This document shows positions 1 through 23,731 of a stretch of 64,000 nucleotides of DNA, piece after piece. Within the stretch, counting starts at the first letter, position 1; each line of letters begins with the position of its first letter. Origin of the DNA: Hyposmocoma kahamanoa. Its lineage: Eukaryota > Arthropoda > Insecta > Lepidoptera > Cosmopterigidae. The position numbers were made by a program, and so were the translations under genes. The notes beneath the pieces were generated by a model that was not told the origin of the DNA, searched no databases, and was given only the letters and a program-made list of their open reading frames with translations. Location: NCBI RefSeq assembly GCF_003589595.1, contig NW_020653337.1, positions 679,898-743,897 on the forward strand, read 5' to 3'.

Positions 1-153
1 CCTTTTTCGGAATTCAGTTTAAAGTGCTAATTTGTATATCGGCGTAATCACAGTTATGAATACCAGACATCCACGCCGTTACTTGATTACACCTTGGTAA
101 TTTTTGATTATTATTATATATATTATTATATATAGATATATATTAGTAAGATT

Positions 154-410
154 ATTGAATGTCACGATATTTGACCAACATGATGTTCAATTATCTTTGT
201 GAAATATCTCCACTGGTTTGTTATAATTAATACAAAGATCGAAGACTAAGAAAAAAATTTCTTTGATCCAGCTGGATTCGATCCAACGTCTTCGAGCAAA
301 CCGTGCCAGACACTATGCTAACTAAGCCACGGAACCAACTAGCGTACCTTACGAATTTTTCCATGCGCTTGTTGCAGACCTTTGTTTTAGGTTTTTAACG
401 ACTTTTTTTG
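154..410 (-). repeat. tRNA-derived SINE, family S4
   Basis: Read on the minus strand, this is a tRNA-like head with an A-box-like 'tggcttagttagc' and a B-box-like 'ggatcgaatcc'. It is followed by a body ('cgatctttgtattaattataacaaacc') and a 3' end that can fold (attgaatgtca ... tgacattcaat type). The same body recurs at 12,815-13,225, 30,560-30,868 and 40,385-40,545. The head is degenerate, so it is a repeat and not a working tRNA. Confidence 0.6.
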
Positions 411-1254
411 CTGTAGCACATATTTGTAGTTAATAATTTCCATCTCAATCTATCCACAAATATTGTGTTGAATTTCTCTAACTTTGTTTTAAAATCCAAT
501 AGTCAGTGTACTTAATTACTTAATTGTAACTTATTAACTCGATAGTTTAAATGTTTGGAGGCAAATAATGATCTAATTAATAAGGCTTAGCGGCTCCACG
601 ACTCGTAGTTTGGTGGTCTAGTCCATCACTAGCGGAAGTGACGTGGCCGTATAATGCCCGTCCGTCTGTCACAAATTATACAGAGCGTTGTGTGGGGTAG
701 CAATTTGCGTCCACTTGTGAATTGTGAGGTGTTTGTTGCTACACTGGCAATCGACTGTTTGTTAGGTCATTTATACGTATGTATTTAATAGGTAACGTGA
801 AATTGTTGAAATCATAGAGATGATCTTCATTTTTACCTTTTATAATAACAGTTTGTCATCAATTTTTTTATTATTGACTAACCGCTTTACAAAAATGAGA
901 TTTATCTCTATTAATTTATTTTTTTAATTAAAACCGCCTTTATCCTTTTATTTGGTATTGTTTTAATAATAATAATATTTTTTTTTATAATATAATTAAA
1001 TGTTTAGTTCAGATACTTAATACTTTATTAGCTACTATCTCGGTTTTGTTCAAATCTGCCCATACCCATTACCATCAGCGATGTTTAACGAGTCCTCTAA
1101 AATCCAATAATAAAACACGAAGGTCCCAGGACCTGCCCCTGCGTGTCTCCTTTTGTCTCAACCAGACCCTGCACTACACCAATATCAACTAGAGCAAACT
1201 GCCATAAAATCACGTTCGTAGTGTGCAATTAATAATTGGTGTTTATGGTAATTG
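411..1254. other. AT-rich stretch, nothing recognised
   Basis: I see no coding exon, tRNA or clear repeat here, only AT-rich runs and short homopolymers. Confidence 0.4.
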
Positions 1255-1389
1255 GGGATCAATATTGAGTTGGTCAAACAGTGCGTGCGGTATCATGTGG
1301 GTATGTTGATCTACAATGTTTTGTCATCTGTCGGGTAATTTTAGCGTTACCATTTCATAAAAATTCCAGTGTTGTATGACGATATTTTA

Positions 1390-1640
1390 TTCACAGTATT
1401 GCCCATACAAAGAATTTAGTACATATCGAAACAAATGAAAATCTGAAGGGGCTATGTCGGGTTTCACGTTAGATGAGATAACACATCCCAACATCCCAAC
1501 TTATCTGTAATAGTTTTTGATGAACTTTAGACGAGAGTTTTAGACGGCTTTGTAAAGATGTTTCTGGTTTGGCTTTGTTATGATGGAATACGACACCTTT
1601 ACCATTCGCCAGTTCTGGGCATTTTTCATGATTTGTGTGA
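1390..1640 (-). pseudogene. mariner-type transposase C-terminal remnant
   Basis: The minus strand encodes, with frame breaks, a stretch like the end of a mariner transposase. A segment resembling 'GKGVVFHHNKAKPETSL' is followed further on by 'KPDIAPSDFHLFRY'. In intact mariners the first motif contains HDN, whose D is catalytic; here it reads HNK. The region between them is frame-shifted. This is a dead fragment, and I could not define the element's inverted ends. Confidence 0.55.
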
Positions 1641-2016
1641 TTTAAATCTTACCGTCAGTTTAATGCGCGCTACTTTTAGATGACCCTGGACAATATAACA
1701 TTTTAGAAGATAAATAGCACAGAATTTAGACCAATCTATTAAAATAGCTTTTTATAGAGTCACAAAGTACATAAAGAACGAAGAATTATCGTAGAGTGCG
1801 ACTCACAACTCGTACATTGTCTATCGCGGTAGTGTCATCAATTAACTTAGGATAAGCGTTAAAGGGTAGTTACAATGTTTCTCTTTGCTGAAAAGATTAT
1901 CCCGTATCTCTCTACATGTTTGGACCAAACGTCGTTGACTGTCAATTAAGTTTCCAGGTTTGAATTTTCTTTAATAAAGAGCTTAATCAATAACAAATTG
2001 AAACAGGTAATGAATA

Positions 2017-2022
2017 TTTATT
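2017..2022 (-). promoter_or_regulatory. poly(A) signal AATAAA of the maltase gene
   Basis: AATAAA on the minus strand lies about 40 bases past the stop codon at 2,062-2,064. In the pseudogene copy the same place reads AATATA, so the signal is lost there. Confidence 0.55.
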
Positions 2023-2061
2023 TACACAAACAAAATTCTAACTATCATTGTTAATAATGTT

Positions 2062-13736
<11,675 letters not shown>

Positions 13737-13738
13737 TC

Positions 13739-13746
13739 ATTTTATA
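13739..13746 (-). promoter_or_regulatory. candidate TATA box of the maltase gene
   Basis: TATAAAAT on the minus strand lies about 50 bases upstream of the ATG and would give a very short leader. A TCAGT initiator-like word lies at 13,699-13,703, a little too far downstream for the usual spacing. The TATAAAAT word is kept in the pseudogene copy. Confidence 0.4.
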
Positions 13747-14202
13747 CCTAATGTGGAATCTGATATATCTTTAATCTGTCATAAAATATCAGTCATAAAG
13801 CAGATACACGTGGTACAGGTAGTTGTAAAATTGTAAAGAGTGATGGAAATAGTGACGTCTAAAAGGAAAATTCTAGACTAGAACATCTAGAGGATAATGT
13901 AGTTGTTATTAGATCAATATAAATAGATATTAATGAAGCAAGTCGGTTTTGAGGAAATGTCGATTATATTACTTTAAAACCGGTCTTCGAACATTGTCTT
14001 TATTGTTGTCGTTGATGTTATTGTTGTTGAGTGCAATTAATGTGTTATATTGAAAACTCTTCTTCTTAGCCATTTGATATTTCTATGTAATCTCTTTAGT
14101 CAACTCGTTCGTCCAGGAAAGGCAGTACTTTCCTTGTTAATGAGTCCACTGAAAATTCTAGCGTTATAAAATGGGGATAATCGGGTTGAAGCAATTTAAT
14201 AT

Positions 14203-14464
14203 GTGTTTGCATACCTTCGTATTATCCCGATATTTCGGCCACGTTGCACTGGTCACGGTCAAGAACTGACAGGAGATGCGACGCTGTGTCTCCGTCTCGG
14301 CGGCGGAATGTTCATCCAACCACGCAATATTTTTCAATATGCCGCAACATTATCGGTGTTCTTATTCCGTACCGAAGCCGTACCAGGTGATAGTGAAAAT
14401 ATTTTTGCAAACATTCCATGCTCCAGATAACTTGAAACCGGGATAATAGGTGGGTGTGCAAATA
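14203..14464. mobile_element. candidate 262-bp inverted-end element (copy A)
   Basis: The left end 'gtttgcataccttcg' + 'tattatcccg' is matched in inverse by the right end 'cgggataataggtgggtg' + 'tgcaaatac'. The interior contains 'gtctccgtctcggcggcgg'. The same element sits at the equivalent place in unit B (23,462-23,731), so it predates the duplication. No open frame is convincing. Confidence 0.45.
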
Positions 14465-16324
14465 CGTATTGAATTGTTTTGTTAAATGTAAAATAAAAGA
14501 TATGGCATTGACAAGGTCACATCCAGTGGAAAGATTACAGGTTTAAAACTTAACTGATATGTACACATTTAACAAAAATAATATAAGTTATTGGCCTTTT
14601 ATGTATATGGTATCATACATTATTTGGCACGTTTACTTTCAATTCAACTTATAAAATAGGTCATGTGGAAAATATTGCTGAACATCACAATCACACGTCA
14701 CAATCAATACCTTGCCAGAACGCATAAGTATCACATCAAAGAGAGAGTAACGTGTTAGAAGAACCATGTTATGCCTCTTTCCGCGCTAATTCACTTGAAG
14801 ACAATTCGGTTTAGGAGACAATTCGGTCCAATTCAGATTAAATTAGCGAGCAATCGTAGTTAACCTGTCGTTAACGCCACGTGTTAACGCCAGTTAACAC
14901 TCTTGAATTTTCGCCGAGTCGATAATTCGATTTCGACAGCCTCTCGAAAATGTATCGTCATCGCTACTCGTTTCCGTTTTCGAATATTAATCACTGGGGT
15001 TATTTTTGGGCCATTAATCTGGGGTTATCGCAGTGTCGCTTGTCAGGTACCTTATTTTTGTAAGAGTGGAGCTGATAGCCATACCGGATTGTTCAATTGA
15101 ATGTCCAATAACATTTTGAAGTGTTTTTAAAAAGCTTTCGGTTTATTTTGTGTTCGTCATATTTTAGTAGAAGCTTTCGGGGAGCTTTATTACGTTCATG
15201 CTTTAATTTTGCATTCCTCGTTCATAGATTAACCTCTCTTAAAGCGGGGTTAGATCCCTTCACATCTAATCACAGTCTTGACCCCAACAGAGATGACGTA
15301 AAGATTTGGTTGCCCGCCGTCTTGACTGGCAAAAGAGCTTGAAGAGAATTGGAGGAGACATACCCACTGGTGTATATTGCAGGCATGGAAAGAAAAAGAT
15401 CATCTCCTATTGAAATTGTATTACTGCCCTATTTTCCTCTTCGACACACAAAACAAATCGTAGAATAATCAATAAATTCCCAGCAACTCGAAGTTTGACC
15501 CTTCCATATCTGCCCTTACCGCAAATATCTAACCATAGTTTGACGTGTACATAGTGACCGCAACTCAGTTGTAAAACATCGCGCGGCAGCCGCAGCAAAG
15601 GCGGACGTCGAAAACATTCGCCAACTGCCGACCGGTACCGAAGCATGTGTAAAACAATAAATATAATGATCGTCTTTGATATGCTACCAAATAAGCGCTT
15701 TGAAATCTATCCGGTCACAGAAGGTGTTCTGTATTCAACGAAAGAGTATTTAGATTCGTATAGTCTATGAGCGAAGGAGATGAGAGGGTGCTTTTAGAGC
15801 TTTGGGCGTGGTGAGAATGATGGCTGCGGTTTCATGTTGAGCCGCAGGGATCCGTTATGCGAAAGATTATATTATTAATCCAATATCACCCTGTATTAAT
15901 TTTCGGTACAGCTTTGAAGATTAAAATCATAAATTGTTATTTTTTCAGTTGGATTATTCATTTTGTCTGATAGTTATCGATAGATTTTATTATCGTTATA
16001 GTGCTTATGGATTACGACATTTATTGTGATTGATTTCCATCTAAAAACTTACCTACTTAAATTATTTTTGCATTTGTTTAAACTGTAGTAAATATGATAA
16101 GGGTAAATTATAATGTAATAAAAACCTAAACTGTACCGTATCTTTAACGGTCAACTGCGTTTCTATCACCAATGAATGTTGTGTTGAATAAATTAATTTT
16201 TACAGCAGAAACTATTACCAAATTACTTAATTGTTATGATGCAGTGATTTGGATTTTCAGAGAGTGACTACGGTTAAAAGATTTGAAGAAATTTGTTTTG
16301 GTCAGGTTTAATGTCAGTTTCAAT
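14465..16324. other. duplicated upstream DNA, no gene seen
   Basis: This stretch has a counterpart at about 23,732-25,700. Part of it (14,600-15,130 with 23,900-24,400) is almost identical between copies although it looks non-coding. Candidate frames are broken by small indels between the copies, which argues against coding. Confidence 0.5.
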
Positions 16325-16440
16325 AACCTCTGTGGCTCTACGGTTTGTAGGTCTGTGGGACCAATTTGGGAAGTAGTTCTGGTCTGGAGGTTCTGGGAAA
16401 TGGGTGTGGAGTGAATTCCGTTCCTTGTAATTCCAGATAA
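16325..16440 (+). repeat. SINE-like repeat S3 remnant
   Basis: It shares 'gaccaatttgggaa', 'ttctggtctgg' and 'gtgaattccgtt' with the other S3 copies. It directly borders the segment that is inverted between units A and B. Confidence 0.45.
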
Positions 16441-16442
16441 TT

Positions 16443-16790
16443 GTAATTCTCTGTCATTACGGCGAGTTAAAATGTTGATGAGTTGTCTTTTTCGACCAAA
16501 ATGCAAGATCGGCGATACCAAATTTGAGGTCTCGCAGTCGGTTCAGAATTGTACAAAGCGAGGCATCAGGAGTGAAAGTTTGAGCACGCAAGTTATTTGA
16601 TTAATTGTCTGCGTTTCAGGTGTACAAATGCTCCTTAAAGTCCTACCGAACCACGAGCATCTTATGAAGTGACTCCAGCAGTACAATCTGAAGTGTGATT
16701 ACAGACACTCTGATTTTGAAAACTCGCTTTATTCATGTGGGCAACACAGTTTGTTTGCTATGCTGATAATCTTTTTTTATCCGAGCTGGT
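16443..16790. repeat. segment inverted relative to duplication unit B
   Basis: Its reverse complement aligns along 25,915-26,290. Shared words include 'catgaataaagcgagt', 'agagtgtctgtaatca', 'attaatcaaataacttgcg' and 'ccgtaatgacagag'. The neighbouring DNA on the low-coordinate side aligns in the direct sense. Confidence 0.8.
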
Positions 16791-17104
16791 CTTATGGTGG
16801 CACTTCACGTAACTATTTGTATTTACGTATTTGATATATTTGGTAAACAATCACCACGTGTGATTACCGCGTGTAACGAAGTGTTTGCCTTGTTCGCCTG
16901 GTACACAAATACATCAAACACCAAACTCGAGTTACCGTGCGCTGGTCGATTTCTCGAAGCTCATGACAGGAGACAAATAGGTAAATACGCAAGTAAACCG
17001 TCCGCACTATGGCCATATTAAATTTTATTACTTTAACTCCTTATTTGGCTCCATGTGTAGATGGTCATATTGTTATTTGTCAGTTAACTTTTAAAAAGTT
17101 TTAA

Positions 17105-17283
17105 CTGTCTCTGTGGCCGAACGGTTACCATACCGGAGTGCTACGCAGAGGTCCCAGGTTCGATTGCCGGGCAGGGAGAAATATTTGTATGGTCTACGTT
17201 TGTTTCTCTCGTGACTTTGGGTGTAATTTGTGGTTGTTTATGTGTGTGTCCATGTGTATTATTATTATTATTATTATTATTAT
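17105..17283 (+). repeat. tRNA-derived SINE, family S1, between the two units
   Basis: The head 'tctgtggccgaacggttacc' and B box 'ggttcgattgcc' are followed by a shortened body and a perfect (ATT)n tail at about 17,259-17,283. It lies in the roughly 600-base spacer between units A and B. Confidence 0.8.
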
Positions 17284-19514
17284 AGTGTTTGCATGTTTGT
17301 TTGTACGTCAAATATGTTTCCAAGTACATCAAACAACCAATAGCGAATACAAATAGCCACGTGAAGTATTTTTCCTGGGTGTAATTTTCTTCATTATAGA
17401 GTTTATACAATAATAAATTGTACCAGGTAATGAATATATATTTACACAAACAAATTTCAAACTATCATAGCTAATAAAGTTCAGTTGGTTTGCACATCGG
17501 ACCTGTAATGTGGAAAAATAATTTCCTTTAATAAATTATGAAAATACAACATTTAGAAGATACTAATACGATTACATTTAACAATAATGTGATAAGAGCG
17601 GTGCTAAACCAGAGGGGGATGATTGTTCTTCAATTGAGAGGACGACGACGGGTTAAATCCTTATAGCAGCATTTACCGAAGACTTCAATTTGTTAGTTAA
17701 TTTTTAATAGCAGCACATCTCGGTAAAGGCGAAGGAAAACATCGTGGTGAAACCTGCATGTCGAAGAAGGTTCACAACCCTTGGAAAAGATTGATCCATT
17801 GTGCCAGACTTTGGACTAAAGTCTCTGCTTAGAAGAGTCACGTGCCAAACAATGGGAAATATAATTGACGATAATGATAGAGATGAATGGAATATACCTT
17901 TAAAAAAAAAACAAATTTTGGTTATTCCAAAATTTTTTTTTTAAATTCTGATTTATGCTTCAAATTTTAGAAAACCAACATAACTCAGACAAACAACATA
18001 AATCAGAATTTTGTGAAACGAAATTTCTGAAAGGCTCGAGTTATTTATTACAGAATTAAGAGAATAGTAATAAAAATATTGATTCCTTTCACTCACCCGG
18101 CTAATTTGTTAGAATGTACACTTGAAGTATAAACCGTGATGGGTTCACTCAAGAAAGGTACGACACTCAAATCAACGGTATCCGTTGTAGTTCCCACGTT
18201 GAACACGAGAGCGTAGGTATCATGAGTAATCAGGTGACGGATTAGAATCAGAGTGTTCTCGGTGAGCGCTTGAATATGGTAAGTTCCATGGGGGAGTGGC
18301 TCCTTGCGGAGACTGACTAGACTTTGGTATACCTGAAAAATAAATTTTCTTATACAAGGTGCTAAGAAATAGGTATAGATAGTTTTAAAGATCAATTTAA
18401 AATATAAAATGAAAAGATGTTATTCGTGATTTTAAAAACATTCAATTTTTCTGCCAATAAGTGTTTTGTTCTTGTGGCTTATTGACGTTGCTTTTTTTAA
18501 GATGTCAGCAGGGTCAGTTTCGTAATTTTTTTACCGATAATGTCGTCGTCTGTCAATGTCGCTTTGTTATCTCACAAATAAGCAATACAATGATATAATA
18601 TTTAAAATAATGTTGTAATCTATTTTCTATAACTTGTACCATTATAGTAGAAATAAAATACACATCAAAAGACGTTTTTCGAGATTTTAAAAACTTTCAT
18701 TTTGACTATTGATGATGCTCTTTGAAGTTATCACCAACGTCAGTTTTGTAAATTTGATTCGACAATACCGTCGTCTGACAATGTCGATTTTTTATCTCAC
18801 ATAAGCAATACAGTGATATGTAATATTAATATTAAAAATAATGATGTAATCTGTTTTCTGTAATTTGTACCATTACAATAAAAAATAAAATAAATAAAAT
18901 TCACTTCAATAATGAAGTAGCCAGTGATAGCTAAAAGATTTGAAAGATAACATTGATGTGGTAGTAGTGTTGTTATTAACACAGAATGTTTAGTAATAAA
19001 CAAACTACCTTACTTAACTATTTCTTAAATTTCTCGTAAAATTAAGGCTTATTACGATTATCTTATTTCAATGTGATTAAAATGAGGATCATAAGGATAA
19101 TTACACTAAAAGTACCTCTACCTAATTTGTTAGTACACTGTATACGTTTATAATATAAACAACAATATTGATATTTTGTAAGGTTTTTTGGTTCATCTCA
19201 TAATTGTTTAATTAACGTAGCCAAACAAAGGAAGACGCCGCAAGCATTTTGGGTATTCTTTTCATTTATTTACTGTAGGCTTGAATACCTGAGCCTTCAA
19301 AGGTAATCTTGTGTATCTTTATAAATAAAATATTTGCATCGTTAGTTATAATCTCTATAGTACATTTAGTCCTTGTAATGACTCCTCTTAGCCTCCTTGT
19401 GTCTCCTTAAATTGATTTCCATATAATTTTCAGCCACTGGTAACCAAGTTTTAGTACTAGTTGAAAACCTAGTATTGGTGGTATTATCCCAGTGATAAGC
19501 GGTTCTAGCAGGGT

Positions 19515-19914
19515 NNNNNNNNNNNNNNNNNNNNNNNNNNNNNNNNNNNNNNNNNNNNNNNNNNNNNNNNNNNNNNNNNNNNNNNNNNNNNNNNNNNNNN
19601 NNNNNNNNNNNNNNNNNNNNNNNNNNNNNNNNNNNNNNNNNNNNNNNNNNNNNNNNNNNNNNNNNNNNNNNNNNNNNNNNNNNNNNNNNNNNNNNNNNNN
19701 NNNNNNNNNNNNNNNNNNNNNNNNNNNNNNNNNNNNNNNNNNNNNNNNNNNNNNNNNNNNNNNNNNNNNNNNNNNNNNNNNNNNNNNNNNNNNNNNNNNN
19801 NNNNNNNNNNNNNNNNNNNNNNNNNNNNNNNNNNNNNNNNNNNNNNNNNNNNNNNNNNNNNNNNNNNNNNNNNNNNNNNNNNNNNNNNNNNNNNNNNNNN
19901 NNNNNNNNNNNNNN
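19515..19914. other. assembly gap of 400 N
   Basis: Exactly 400 N fall between the broken ends of pseudogene exons 6 and 4. The equivalent distance in unit A is about 1.75 kb, so the true gap length is unknown. Confidence 0.99.
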
Positions 19915-20824
19915 CCTGAAGCCATCAACTCCTTTCGTGAACCAGAATCCCAGAATGTTGAGCATCTCCTGTCTTACAGCTGGGTTTCTAAAATTAAAGT
20001 CCGCTTGTTGGATAGCAAACTGGTGAAGATAATATTGCTGACGAATGTCACTCCATTCCCACACTGATCCTCCAAACTGACTGATCTGAAAATTTCCAAT
20101 AGAGTTTCAACTAACATATTACATCTCATCCTTCCATGTAGGTTCAAGTCAGTAGGTAAAGGAGTTTTTACATTGAACATTGTTTAGATTAATATTCCGA
20201 TTATTTTGTTAATTGTATTATATGAATGTGGTTCCAAAAAGCATATGATTTTTGTGCAAATCATATATTGTTTAAGGTTTCTTTATGTATATTAATTTAT
20301 AGTGTGTTCTTATCCTTCTTATCGCAGAAAATCAACAAGTGCTATGTACCCTACATTCTCTGTAATTGAACTATAGATGCATTTCATATGTTTGTTTTAC
20401 TATTACTTTGTATTTCCTGTTATTCAATTATATTGTATATCAAATAAAGCAACATTGATTGTTCAATTTCTAACTTTTTTTCATATTTCGTAAATCAGTA
20501 GTAGTTGAGAGGGGGCATAAAATATTTCAAGGGAGCGACACAAAAACATTTTTAGCAAACTTCGCTCAAATTTTGAGGGAAAATCATTTAAATGAAAGTC
20601 CAATTCTCCTTATCGTGTCGTTCTTATCTATTTGTGTATTATATTACGGATATTATTCGTAATGGAATATATAAATGGACAATTATCTTGAAATATATTG
20701 ATTCCGGCCGATATCATTTTGTCACTTTGTGTTCCAGTTACTGTGTCGTTTTGACCCAGATTGGTTGCTTGTTTCCATTCACCCTTTTGTAAAAGTTATT
20801 ACAAATACCTTTAAGCTATGGCCC

Positions 20825-20864
20825 AAATTAAGTTTCAACCATTCAAATGGTTGAAACTTAATTT
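20825..20864. repeat. 40-bp perfect palindrome
   Basis: There are two 19-base arms (aaattaagtttcaaccatt and its complement) around a 2-base centre. The matching place in unit A is not palindromic. Confidence 0.85.
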
Positions 20865-21044
20865 ATTATATTTTATTAGCTTTTTCGTATTTTGATGTTT
20901 AAATATTTACAAATTATATTTTTATTAAATGTTCTTCATTTCTATAATTAATATGAAATATATTTTCATAAGCGATTTCGTTGTTAAGAATATTTTTGTT
21001 TTATTACCCAATTAGAAGGCACAAGTCTATTTGTCGCGTTATTA

Positions 21045-21330
21045 TTTTTTTTTGTAGTAGTACAGCTCCTTGGGAAAGGGTTCGTCTAGGGAAGTAATGC
21101 CACGTTACCTATTTCTGCCGCCAAGCAGTAATGTTAGCATTACTGTATTCCGGTTTTGAAGGGTAAGGGGCTGGTGAAATTGCAGGCACATGGGACTTGT
21201 CAACTGACTTGTGTCTCTGGGTGTCGGGCGCAGTTGTAGTGCCCTTCATATCTTTTCGATTTAAAGTTCTGAGTGGTACTGCAATTGTTATGGACAGGAC
21301 GTCCCGTTACTAGATATTGTAACAAAATCT
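21045..21330 (+). repeat. interspersed repeat R2 replacing maltase exon 2/3
   Basis: It contains 'cgttacctatttctgccgcc', 'gcattactgtattccgg' and 'ttgttatggacagg', shared by the R2 family. Its left edge falls inside pseudogene exon 3, 33 bases from that exon's donor. Confidence 0.65.
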
Positions 21331-23461
21331 ATATTTTGCTCTCGAAAAAGGATATTCATTGTTTTATGGCTAACCGTAGTATCAGGGTTTGACGTAAATT
21401 TATATTTATTTATATTTATATATACAATTTCACGGCATTACAGTTATTTTACGATGTCGATGGCGTATTGTTAACATGTAGTTAATTCACTTGCGTAGCT
21501 TTTCTAGTATAATAAATCTGTAATTATACTATTGCTGCGCAAAAGTTGCCTCTAAGAATGGTTAAATGCATGAGATTTGATAGGTTTACCATGGGTTGTG
21601 AAACTTTCTTCGACAGGCTGGCTTCATCACGACGTTTTCATTCTCCGTTAGCCAGAGGTAAATTTGCCCAATAAAAAAGCAACAGAACACCAAAACCCAA
21701 CACATACACTGACAAGTTTAGTCTTAGTTCTAAGTCTATGGGCCGTCGAACCCCAGAATGGCGCCAAAGCCGATAGGTTGAAGCGTTTTAGTAAAAAAAA
21801 AGTACCTACATGGGTTGTGGGAGATAGTAAATTTGAAGTTCGACCGCGTAGCCAAACATTTGGGATTACGTATTCTTACGAACCCATACAGCTATTACGG
21901 AGTTGCTACACTTATTACAAAGCAGGGAAGAAAAAAACTTTATGTTCATGAAATATCAGCGGCAACGACTTTGTACATTTCGCTTCTGCTCCGATCGCTG
22001 CCGATAAATAAACAGTTTCTTTTTTCGGTCTTATTACAAAGACATAAAGCTTTTAAAAAGCTTAATACGATTCCTTGTTAATAAGTATGGCGGCAAATAA
22101 GAAATGACTAACGAGAGCTTGTTAGAAGCCCGAAGCCTTAAAGACTCGAAGTTTGTAACTTTTACCGCCCGTGCTACATGCAATGTTTTAACGCCTTTGC
22201 GAGGCAATAGCAAGAGCAATAGAGCAATAGAGCAATAGATACAACGATAACTTATTTCTTGTATGAGTAAATATCGCTTCACAACACGAGAATTTACGGA
22301 TTTTGCAAATGGCGGTTTCTTTTAAACAGATTGCCAGCTATTCTTCCATAGATAATACAACTCGATCCAAAATGTTACAAAGGGCACAGACGCATGCAGC
22401 CCTAATGCCCACAATGTATTAGATATAAAATAAATAATTTCCAAATTCTAAAAATACTGCAGAATTTTATACTTCAAGCTTATGCGAAGTAAACGTCCCG
22501 ATTTTTCGAGCACAAAAACTTTTTGTTCAATCTTGACTAAACAAGTCCGTAGGGCGATAATGTATTGAAAAAGCCCATAGGCATAATTTAGGACATTACG
22601 GTCTAGTTTGCCTGCATGTCATGACACTGTTTACGAGCAAGTCTGATAAAAATACGTTTTTAAAAATTCATTTCTGTCTTTGGCTTTCTTTTGTTTCGTT
22701 AGGTTTCTATAAATCACAGTGTATACTGAAATATTCTTCAAAATTGTTGTTAGTTCGGTATTATTTTCTATCTACAGCCATTATCTGTCAAAAGAGTTTT
22801 GTTGGCACTGGTATGCGGAGCACCGTGTCACAATCATCTGATCACCTACCAGTCCAGCTGTTTTAACTCTGGAGGTGACCACCACCCCAACTACTAGCGC
22901 CACAGCAACCGTAATGCCTACCACTTTAGACACGATGGCAATTTGAACACTGACTGATTTTATACCTAATACGGAATCTAATATATCTTTACCTATCATA
23001 AAATATCAGTTATTTGTGGTATTGGTAGTTGTAAAATAGCACAGAGTGCAAGATATTGAGATGCAAATAGTGACGTTTGAAAGGAAAATTCTAGACTACA
23101 ACATCTAGAGGATAATGCAGTTGTTATTAGAGCAATATAAATAGATATTAATAAATAAATTCAGTGTTAAGGATAAATGTAGATTATATTACTTTAAAAC
23201 CGCCTTTTTGACTCTATGGACCTTGTTTTCGTTGTTGTCGTTAACGGTTTTTCTATTGTTGTTGTTGTGTAATTAATTGTGTTTAGTGAAAAATTTTTTC
23301 TTAACAATTTGGTATTTCTGTGTAATCTCTTTCGTCAAAAGTGTTCGTCCATGGAAGTAATACCAACTTACCTCTTTCAATCGCCAATCAGTCATTAGTA
23401 AGTACTACTGAAATCTCTAGCGCTTCAAAACGGGGATAATCTGGTTGAAGTAATATAATAG

Positions 23462-23731
23462 GTATTTGCACACCTACCTACAATCCCAATGTTTCGGCCG
23501 GGTTGCATTGGTCGTGATCAAGAGCCGATTGGAGATACGACGCTGTGTCTCCAACTCGGCGGCGGAATCCTTCGTAGTATTTTTCAAAATACCGCCACAC
23601 ACAACATTAACAATGTCCCTATTCCGTACCGAAGCCATATCAGATGATAGCGAAAAACGATATTGTATTTTTGCAAACATTCTTTGCGCCAAATAACTTG
23701 AATTCGAGATAATAGGTGAGTGTGCAAATAC
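23462..23731. mobile_element. candidate inverted-end element (copy B)
   Basis: This is the counterpart of 14,203-14,464 in the duplicated unit. Ends are 'gtatttgcacacctacc' and 'ataggtgagtgtgcaaatac'. Confidence 0.45.

Larger units (their letters stand above)
17481..22941 (-). pseudogene. maltase pseudogene (tandem copy)
   Basis: These are remains of a second alpha-glucosidase gene. Recognisable parts, in transcript order, are exon 1 (22,849-22,941), exon 3 3' end (21,008-21,040), exon 4 5' part (19,915-20,085), exon 6 3' part (19,372-19,514), exon 7 (18,097-18,332) and exon 8 (17,481-17,502). Lesions are: start ATG changed to TTG; a one-base deletion soon after; the 3' part of exon 1 deleted; exon 2 absent; most of exon 3 replaced by an R2 repeat; exon 6 donor GT changed to GA, giving an immediate in-frame stop; 54 bases lost from exon 8; poly(A) signal changed to AATATA. 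Exon 5 and its surroundings are hidden by the gap. Exons 4 and 7 are still nearly identical to the working gene. A transcript is possible, but a working enzyme is not. Confidence 0.9.

Noticed and set aside
15407..15646. Open frame in the duplicated upstream DNA
   Set aside because: The paralogous copy near 24,660-24,920 has frame-breaking indels despite high identity.
19366..20064. 232-residue open frame
   Set aside because: It exists only because it reads through 400 N; it joins two exons across an unread intron and exon.
17481..22941. Second maltase as a working gene
   Set aside because: Lost start codon, missing exons, a destroyed donor and a truncated terminal exon make it a pseudogene.
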